DNA from: Gemmatimonadales bacterium
GTDB taxonomy: Bacteria > Gemmatimonadota > Gemmatimonadetes > Gemmatimonadales > GWC2-71-9
Reading direction: 5' to 3'
Assembly (NCBI GenBank): GCA_041390145.1
Contig: JAWKQM010000004.1
Coordinates: 62,001 to 126,000, forward strand
Length of the DNA stretch: 64,000 nt
Below, one piece after another: positions 59,495 to 64,000 of the stretch; position 1 is the stretch's first letter, and the number at the start of each line of letters is the position of its first letter. Made by a program: the position numbers and the translations under genes. The notes under the pieces are model-generated. The model saw only the letters and a program-made list of their open reading frames with translations, did not search any database and was not told where the DNA came from.

Positions 59495-59890
59495 TCACCT
59501 TTCGCGATACGGCGCCAGGGCGCCCAAGTGGGTCGCCAGCGCCAGCGTGAGCGAATCGAAGCTGGCCTCGAACTCGCTGAAATCCAGATTTTCCAGCTCG
59601 AGGGTGTCCGTCAGGACGACGTGATCACCCTCCACCCCGTAGGATCCATGCACCAGGTCGGTGGCGTTGTATTCCAGCAGCTGCCGGTAGAGCTCGGCGC
59701 GCCGGGACGGCTCGGCCGGCAACTCCATGACCCGCACGCGAAGGATCAGGACGGGCGGGGAGAAGCTGACCACCACCTCCGACTCCTCCGACGTCCGTAC
59801 CTTCCACAGCCCATCGCCCAGCTCTTCGACAGTCCCCCCGGCCGCTTCCATCCGGTCGAGGAAGGACTGGACGTCATCCCGTGTGACCAT
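59495..59890 (-). CDS. YbjN/CesT-like cytoplasmic protein upstream of pspA
   Basis: 131 residues, no signal peptide. It begins VTRDDVQSFLDRMEAAGGTV and contains strands EVVVSFSPPVLILRVRVMEL, then ELYRQLLEYNATDLVHGSYG, a layout seen in YbjN and type III chaperone-like proteins. The C-terminus is a helix with acidic residues (LDFSEFEASFDSLTLALATH). Placed six bases before pspA and 52 after the last array gene, it is likely a partner of PspA, perhaps a chaperone or adaptor. Function is inferred from context only. Confidence 0.6.
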   Translation of the reverse strand: MVTRDDVQSFLDRMEAAGGTVEELGDGLWKVRTSEESEVVVSFSPPVLILRVRVMELPAEPSRRAELYRQLLEYNATDLVHGSYGVEGDHVVLTDTLELENLDFSEFEASFDSLTLALATHLGALAPYRER

Positions 59891-59942
59891 GACACCCCCT
59901 CTGCAAGAATCTAACCGCGGCTGTCACGCCGCCAAACGCCCC

Positions 59943-60290
59943 TCAACCGGGGGGAAGGTGCGAGGACTCCTCGGCGCGTTGCCGGGCAAGGAGCCGCTCC
60001 GTGAAGTCCAGGCGCTCCTCCAACTCCACCATCCGGCCGCGCATGTCGTACAACTCCTCGAGGACTTCCGGATGGGGCTCCGCCTGGGTCAACGTTCCCT
60101 GGTGGATGCGCGCCGCGAGCGCCTTGCCCACCGGGCCCTTCAGCACCACGGCTCCGACCACACCCCCGGTGATGAGCGCCGGAATCGCGAAGTCCTCGCC
60201 GATGACGACCGACAGTGCGATGAACGTGCCCAGCAGGGCGACGCTGACGATCGTGATGGCGGCGTACAGCGGGCCGTTGGTTTCCCTCAT
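59943..60290 (-). CDS. PspB-like array member 11: two-span membrane coiled-coil protein
   Basis: 115 residues. Two hydrophobic segments (AAITIVSVALLGTFIALSVV and ALITGGVVGAVVLKG) are followed by GKALAARIHQG and a coiled coil ending MVELEERLDFTERLLARQRA. The layout matches member 9 (60642-60998), with which it forms a subtype. Its ATG overlaps the stop of the broken member 10. It is the last array gene, 52 bases before the ybjN-like gene. Function unknown; envelope-stress partner of PspA is the working idea. Confidence 0.75.
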   Translation of the reverse strand: MRETNGPLYAAITIVSVALLGTFIALSVVIGEDFAIPALITGGVVGAVVLKGPVGKALAARIHQGTLTQAEPHPEVLEELYDMRGRMVELEERLDFTERLLARQRAEESSHLPPG

Positions 60291-60645
60291 GTCAGTCGCT
60301 CCGGTTCACGGGCCTGCGCGAGGAGTCGCTCCGCGAAGTCGAGGCGCTCCTCAAGTTCATGGAGTCGATATTGCGCCTTGTTCCAGTTCCGCCAGTCGTG
60401 CCTCGATCTCCGCCGGCGACTCGTTCACTCGAGGCCTCACCCAGCCTCGTCTCCGCCCGTTCCCGAAGGCGCGGCGCCCGCCGGACGCCGAGCGAGCGAC
60501 GCGGCGGTGATAATTCCGATGAGCCCGATCGCCACGCCGTGGCTGTGTACTGGGCGCCGACGGCGATCACCGATACGGTGACGCCCACCTGGACGTCCAC
60601 CACGTCGACCCCGACGATCCCGAACGTCCGCTTGATCCAGCTCAC
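60287..60645 (-). pseudogene. Broken PspB-like array member 10 (multiple frameshifts)
   Basis: It starts at GTG 60645, overlapping the previous stop, as MSWIKRTFGIVGVDVVDVQV, matching the start of member 8 (MSWIRRVVGLDGVDIVI). After about residue 33 the second hydrophobic segment (HGVAIGLIGIITAAS) continues in another frame and stops at 60437. The helix IEARLAELEQ is in a third frame. The closing motif RLHELEERLDFAERLLAQAR, with its stop at 60287, returns to the second frame. At least two, probably three, indels are needed. Neighbours on both sides are intact. Genuine decay or clustered sequencing errors cannot be separated here. Confidence 0.75.
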
Positions 60646-60998
60646 CGGGGCACCTCCAGGCGCTTGGACTCCTCTCGCGCCTGGGCCAGCAGGCGCTCGG
60701 TGAAGTCGAGGCGTTCCTCAAGCTCCACGATCCGATGCCGCATATCGTCCACGCGATCGAGCAAGTCCGCCGGTGCCTCCGCGGGGCCGATCGAGGCGTC
60801 GGCCATCCGTTCCGCCAGCGTCTTGCCGGCCAGGCCGCGCCAGCCAATCGCTCCGACCACACCACCGAACGCAAGCAGCGCCCATGGGCCGAAGAGGTAG
60901 TTGTCGCCCACCGTCGCCGCCACTGCGATGAACGCGCCCAGGGTCGCCGCGCCCACGAGGGAGCCAACGGTGTACATCTTGGTGTTCGGCGTCGTCAT
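60642..60998 (-). CDS. PspB-like array member 9: two-span membrane coiled-coil protein
   Basis: 118 residues. Two hydrophobic segments (TVGSLVGAATLGAFIAVAAT and LLAFGGVVGAIGWRG) are followed by GKTLAERMADAS and a coiled coil ending RIVELEERLDFTERLLAQAR. Same subtype as member 11. It overlaps member 8 by four bases (ATGA) and the broken member 10 by four (GTGA). Confidence 0.75.
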   Translation of the reverse strand: MTTPNTKMYTVGSLVGAATLGAFIAVAATVGDNYLFGPWALLAFGGVVGAIGWRGLAGKTLAERMADASIGPAEAPADLLDRVDDMRHRIVELEERLDFTERLLAQAREESKRLEVPR

Positions 60999-61360
60999 GC
61001 CAACCGCTCCGGTTCCCGGGCCTGCGCCAGCAGTCGCTCCGCGAAATCCAGCCGCTCCTCCAGCTCATGCACCCGGTAGTTCAAGGCATCGACCTCGCCC
61101 AGTTTCGCATCGAGCTCGGCCAACCGGTCGATGATCACCTCGCCGGTGGTCTCGCCGATGGCGCGCTGCGGGCCTCGCTTCAGTCCCAGATGCCGCCGGA
61201 TACCGAGAATCACCAGCGAAACTGCGCCCACCCCCGCCACCAGCGCCTCCGGGTTGGGGCCCGGCTGCGTCCCGGCCATGATCATCAGAAGCATGGTCAC
61301 GCCGGCCTGGATCACGATATCCACCCCATCCAAACCGACCACGCGGCGGATCCAGCTCAC
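60995..61360 (-). CDS. PspB-like array member 8: two-span membrane coiled-coil protein, MSWIRR subtype
   Basis: 121 residues from GTG 61360, overlapping member 7 (GTGA). It opens MSWIRRVVGLDGVDIVIQAG, then two hydrophobic segments (VTMLLMIMAG and ALVAGVGAVSLVILGI), then a heptad-rich helix (IIDRLAELDAKLGEVDALNY) and VHELEERLDFAERLLAQARE. Closest to members 7 and 10. Confidence 0.75.
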   Translation of the reverse strand: MSWIRRVVGLDGVDIVIQAGVTMLLMIMAGTQPGPNPEALVAGVGAVSLVILGIRRHLGLKRGPQRAIGETTGEVIIDRLAELDAKLGEVDALNYRVHELEERLDFAERLLAQAREPERLA

Positions 61361-61728
61361 TTCCCCTCCTCGAGGCGTGTGCGCTTCTCGCGTTCACTCA
61401 CCAGCATCCGCTCGGTGAAATCCACCCGCTCCTCAAGCTCGAGGAGCCGCGCCCGCTCCTGTTCCAGTTCATAGAGACGGTCGTCCAGTTCCTGCAGCGC
61501 CTCCTGGCCGCGCGGAGCCGGCGTCGCGGGGCGATTCATCCGTCCCAGGTACATCCGCAGCCCGAGCACCGCCGTGGAGGCCGCGAGAATGATCATCGCC
61601 ACCGCGTCGCCGTCGTAGTTGAACTCCCCGCCGGCGCCGCCCGCGACGACCGCGACGACGACCGTGAGACCGACGTGGATGGTGATGTCCTTGCCGTCAA
61701 GACCGAATATCTCGCGAATGCGGCTCAT
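61357..61728 (-). CDS. PspB-like array member 7: two-span membrane coiled-coil protein, MSRIRE subtype
   Basis: 123 residues. ATG 61728 (MSRIREIFGLDGKDITIHVG) overlaps the member 6 stop. Two hydrophobic segments (LTVVVAVVAGGAG and AVAMIILAASTAVLGLRMYL) precede a long helix (ALQELDDRLYELEQERARLL) and ELEERVDFTERMLVSEREKR. The motif has diverged slightly (V for L, M for L). Confidence 0.75.
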   Translation of the reverse strand: MSRIREIFGLDGKDITIHVGLTVVVAVVAGGAGGEFNYDGDAVAMIILAASTAVLGLRMYLGRMNRPATPAPRGQEALQELDDRLYELEQERARLLELEERVDFTERMLVSEREKRTRLEEGK

Positions 61729-62012
61729 CGGCGCTCCTCGATCCGTGCGGGTTCCCGTCCCTGGGCAAGGAGCCGCTCCGCAAACTCCAGTCGCTCTTCC
61801 AGCTCGGCCATCCGCCGGTAGACCAGGTCGGTCTCCCCGGTCACCGGCCGCTCGGCCTCGAGCGCCTCGAGGCGCGCGAGGACGTCCGCATTGATGGCCT
61901 CCGGGCCGCGGATGCGATCCGCCCAAGCCTTGAACACCGGCGTCATTGCCGACCAGAAGGCGATGTTGATGACGCCGATGGCGATCCAGAACGCGATCCC
62001 CTGATAGGTCAC
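61725..62012 (-). CDS. PspB-like array member 6: single-span membrane coiled-coil protein
   Basis: 95 residues from GTG 62012. One hydrophobic segment (IAFWIAIGVINIAFWSAMTP) is followed by AWADRIRGPEAINADVLARL, then a coiled coil ending RMAELEERLEFAERLLAQGR. It lies two bases after member 5 and overlaps member 7 by four. Confidence 0.75.
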   Translation of the reverse strand: MTYQGIAFWIAIGVINIAFWSAMTPVFKAWADRIRGPEAINADVLARLEALEAERPVTGETDLVYRRMAELEERLEFAERLLAQGREPARIEERR

Positions 62013-62014
62013 CG

Positions 62015-62302
62015 TCAGCCCCGATCGCCTGGCACGGGGAGCCGGGGCGCCTCGCGCTGCTGCGCAAGCAGGCGCTCGGCGAAGTCCAGCCGCTCTTCCA
62101 GTTCGTGGAGCCGGTCCACCTGTTGCTCAAGCTCCGCGACCCGCCCCTGCAGTTGCTCGACGTCCGGCAGCGTCTGCCCACTGGTGCCCTCGATGCGGCG
62201 CGCCAGCGCCTTCCCCAGCGGGCCGCGCAGCACGAATACCGCGGCGGCCGAGATGAAGAAGACAATGCCAACGAGTGCCGGGGCGACGTCGTTCGGGTTC
62301 AT
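62015..62302 (-). CDS. PspB-like array member 5: single-span membrane coiled-coil protein
   Basis: 95 residues. One hydrophobic segment (VGIVFFISAAAVFVL) is followed by RGPLGKALARRIEG, the juxtamembrane basic motif shared by several members. The coiled coil ends RLHELEERLDFAERLLAQQR and the tail is LPVPGDRG. It begins 12 bases after member 4 ends. Confidence 0.75.
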   Translation of the reverse strand: MNPNDVAPALVGIVFFISAAAVFVLRGPLGKALARRIEGTSGQTLPDVEQLQGRVAELEQQVDRLHELEERLDFAERLLAQQREAPRLPVPGDRG

Positions 62303-62314
62303 GGGGTCGGCCGC

Positions 62315-62677
62315 CTAGTGAGGGAGCCGCGCCTGCTCGCGCTGCTGCGCGAGGAGGCGCTCCGTGAAGTCGAGCCGGTCTTCCAGTTCGTGGACGATCC
62401 CCTGCCGCTGTTCGAGGTCGGCCACGCGGGCTCGCAGATCATCGATCTCGGCCAGGATGGCCGGGTCCTGCCGATGCTTGCCTTCGATCCGCCGCGCAAT
62501 GGCGCGGATGAGGGGAAAGCTGATCAGCACGGTCGCTGCAAAGAACGCCACTGTGATGAGCACGACGGCCGGGGTGCCCAGAAAAGCCCACGGCGGCAAC
62601 CCGGGGATGGGCGGCAACGGGGGAATCGGGGCCACCACCACCTCTCCCTGTGCCAGCAACGACAACGCACCGATCAT
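62315..62677 (-). CDS. PspB-like array member 4: membrane coiled-coil protein with Pro-rich N-terminus
   Basis: 120 residues. A Pro-rich start (VAPIPPLPPIPGLPPWAFLG) leads to a membrane segment (VVLITVAFFAATVLISFPLI), RAIARRIEGKHRQD and a coiled coil ending IVHELEDRLDFTERLLAQQR. It overlaps member 3 by four bases. Confidence 0.75.
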   Translation of the reverse strand: MIGALSLLAQGEVVVAPIPPLPPIPGLPPWAFLGTPAVVLITVAFFAATVLISFPLIRAIARRIEGKHRQDPAILAEIDDLRARVADLEQRQGIVHELEDRLDFTERLLAQQREQARLPH

Positions 62678-63051
62678 CGGGAACCTCCTGGGGGCAGCTG
62701 CGCATCGTCCCGCTGCCTGGACAGCAACCGTTCGGTGAACTCCAGCCGTTCCTCGAGCTCGTGCACCGCCACCCGCTCCTCCTCGAGCTCCGCAAGGCGC
62801 GCGCGCAGGTCCTCGACATCATTCACCCGCGCCTGCAGATCGCGAATTTCCGCCGCAAGCGCCGGGTCGAGTGCCGCCCGCCGGCCTTCGATGCGGCGCG
62901 CCAGTGCCCGCACCAGCGGATACATGACCAGTGCGACGGAGGCGAAGAGAGCCGCCGCCGTCAGCGTGAACGCCCGCGGGTCCATGGTGACCCACGGGGG
63001 CAGGTTCTGGACGACTTCCGCCTGGACCAGCGCCGGCAGCAGGCCAATCAT
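62674..63051 (-). CDS. PspB-like array member 3: membrane coiled-coil protein
   Basis: 125 residues. After MIGLLPALVQAEVVQNLPPW comes a membrane segment (TLTAAALFASVALVMYPLVR), ALARRIEGRRAALDP, and the longest coiled coil of the set, ending AVHELEERLEFTERLLSRQR. Its start resembles member 4 (MIGALSLLAQGEVV), suggesting a direct duplication. It overlaps member 2 by four bases (ATGA). Confidence 0.75.
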   Translation of the reverse strand: MIGLLPALVQAEVVQNLPPWVTMDPRAFTLTAAALFASVALVMYPLVRALARRIEGRRAALDPALAAEIRDLQARVNDVEDLRARLAELEEERVAVHELEERLEFTERLLSRQRDDAQLPPGGSR

Positions 63052-63308
63052 CGTGATCCTCCCGGCGGCAGCCCGGCGGTGTCCCTCTGTTGCGCGATCA
63101 GGCGTTCCGCGAAATCCAGCCGCTCCTCCAACTCTCCAACCCGCTCCCGCAGCCCGTCAACCTCATCAAGCACCTGGTGGTCCTGGTGTGTCACCCCACC
63201 CTCGATCTTCCGGAGCCAAGCCTTCCGGAGGGGCACCGCAAAGAAGAAGACCAGCGCAATACCGGACCCGAGCAACATCATCATGACGACGAATTCTTCG
63301 TGCGGCAC
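63048..63308 (-). CDS. PspB-like array member 2: short single-span membrane coiled-coil protein
   Basis: 86 residues, close to PspB size. One hydrophobic segment (FVVMMMLLGSGIALVFFFAV) is followed by PLRKAWLRKIEGG, then HQVLDEVDGLRERV and GELEERLDFAERLIAQQR. The tail LPPGGSR is shared with member 3. Confidence 0.75.
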   Translation of the reverse strand: MPHEEFVVMMMLLGSGIALVFFFAVPLRKAWLRKIEGGVTHQDHQVLDEVDGLRERVGELEERLDFAERLIAQQRDTAGLPPGGSR

Positions 63309-63319
63309 GGAGTTGTCCC

Positions 63320-63571
63320 CTAGTTCGGTGGAAGTTGCGACGGTTCATGGCGCTCGGCGAGGAGCCGTTCGGCAAAGTCCACCCGTTCGTGAAGTTCCGC
63401 CACCTGGACCCTCAAGTCGTCAATCTCGCCCAGCACCTGAGGGTCGGGTGGGGCCAACTCATGGGTCCTGGCCCGGATCCGCTCGGCGTATGCCTTTCCG
63501 ATCGGGCTGACAGAGAGGAGGAAGAGGGTTCCGCCCCCAAAGATGAAGATGATCGCGAGTACACCTTCCAT
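63320..63571 (-). CDS. PspB-like array member 1: short single-span membrane coiled-coil protein
   Basis: 83 residues from ATG 63571 (MEGVLAIIFIFGGGTLFLLS). The single membrane segment is followed by PIGKAYAERIRAR, LGEIDDLRVQ and VAELHERVDFAERLLAERHE. It is the first gene of the run, about 24 bases after the -10 of the candidate promoter, and the best comparison with PspB in length and order of parts. Confidence 0.75.
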   Translation of the reverse strand: MEGVLAIIFIFGGGTLFLLSVSPIGKAYAERIRARTHELAPPDPQVLGEIDDLRVQVAELHERVDFAERLLAERHEPSQLPPN

Positions 63572-63594
63572 GTCGGCTGCCTTCTTCAGGGGTG

Positions 63595-63623
63595 AATATT
63601 GGAAGTACGGCAAGACGTTTCAA
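63595..63623 (-). promoter_or_regulatory. Candidate promoter of the PspB-like array
   Basis: Minus strand TTGAAA, exactly 17 bases, AATATT. The -35 is a good match; the -10 matches four of six. An inverted repeat overlaps its upstream side. It would drive the array, the ybjN-like gene and pspA. Confidence 0.5.
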
Positions 63624-63637
63624 TTTGTTTCATTGAA
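63619..63637. promoter_or_regulatory. Possible operator: inverted repeat overlapping the -35
   Basis: TTCAAT and ATTGAA flank TTGTTTC. An A/T-rich 19-base element in very G/C-rich DNA, sitting on the -35 of the array promoter, is a plausible regulator site. Confidence 0.35.
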
Positions 63638-63652
63638 TGGAGCGCCGACGAT

Positions 63653-64000
63653 CTAAGCTGTTCTCCCAGAATGCTTTATCTGAACCAGGCGCTCCTTCGC
63701 AAGCCGTCTCCCCGTCGGGGTCGCAGCCAGCCCCCCTCCCGCTGTCTCACGATACCGCACATCCATCGAGCGGCCAATCTCGCCCATGGTGTCGATCACC
63801 TCGTCCGCCGGGATGGGGAACTCGATACCCGCCAGCGCCATCTCGATGGCCGCCAGTGCGATCGCCGCACCAGTCGCGTTGCGAAAGACGCAGGGAATTT
63901 CGACGAGCCCGCCCAGCGGGTCGCAGACCAGGCCAAGTGTGCCCTGCATCGCGAGGGCGACGGCGTGGGCCGCCACCGTCGGCGAGCCGCCGAGCACTTC
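63653..64000 (-). CDS. sdaA: L-serine dehydratase, iron-sulfur-dependent, alpha domain (start outside window)
   Basis: The last 115 residues of a protein that begins beyond the right edge. GLVCDPLGGLVEIPCVFRNA carries two cysteines of the oxygen-labile [4Fe-4S] site, and GGGLAATPTGRRLAKE closes the domain, as in L-serine ammonia-lyase alpha subunits. The enzyme makes pyruvate and ammonia from serine. Whether the beta domain is fused cannot be seen. The array promoter lies just after its stop. Confidence 0.9.
   Translation of the reverse strand, partial: EVLGGSPTVAAHAVALAMQGTLGLVCDPLGGLVEIPCVFRNATGAAIALAAIEMALAGIEFPIPADEVIDTMGEIGRSMDVRYRETAGGGLAATPTGRRLAKERLVQIKHSGRTA

Noticed and set aside
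59943..63571. Idea that the small coiled-coil genes are ATP synthase b subunits or phage lysis accessory (Rz-like) genes
   Set aside because: No other atp or phage genes are present, lengths are too short for subunit b, and the shared terminal motif and pspA linkage fit neither.

Overview
High-GC bacterial chromosome, most likely a member of the Gemmatimonadota or a close relative. This is an inference from base composition, a fused ccoN-ccoO oxidase gene, paired Ig-like/leishmanolysin lipoproteins and the style of the pspA-linked gene array; no 16S rRNA gene is present to confirm it.

Bases 1-37700 are almost entirely minus strand and form one very large information-processing cluster. In transcription order it holds four tRNA genes (Thr-TGT, Tyr-GTA, Gly-TCC, Thr-GGT), then rpmG-secE-nusG-rplK-rplA-rplJ-rplL-rpoB-rpoC. 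Two Ig-domain/M8-type metalloprotease lipoprotein genes follow. Next come rpsL-rpsG-fusA-tuf and the complete S10 and spc ribosomal runs (rpsJ to rplO), ending in secY-adk-map. Downstream are trpS (frameshifted as sequenced), a pilT-type ATPase and a truncated membrane M28 peptidase. Good sigma70-like promoters (17-bp spacers) precede the tRNA cluster and rpsL.

Bases 37200-44400 (minus) carry a secreted YbjN-like protein, cysS, an MscS channel, a possible TusA-like protein lacking its cysteine, two universal stress proteins, an MgtC/DUF4010 membrane protein and a Met/Cys-rich secreted protein. Bases 44400-56600 (plus) carry a GAF histidine kinase, an OmpR-type regulator and a TPC-motif P-type ATPase. 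These lead into a cbb3 oxidase locus: ccoNO fusion, ccoQ, monohaem ccoP, ccoG, ccoH, a SafE-like protein, the copper ATPase ccoI and ccoS. The stretch looks like a microaerobic respiration, metal and stress island.

Bases 56500-64000 are minus strand again: two small secreted proteins, a DgcN/DUF1611 protein, pspA, a cytoplasmic YbjN-like gene, and the most unusual feature of the window. This is a run of eleven small paralogous membrane/coiled-coil genes (59943-63571), each ending in an ELEERLDFAERLLA-type motif. They are packed with 4-base overlaps behind one candidate promoter and lead into the ybjN-like gene and pspA. They resemble PspB in layout and look like an expanded phage-shock-type envelope stress module. 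One member (60287-60645) is broken by frameshifts. The window ends inside an L-serine dehydratase gene.
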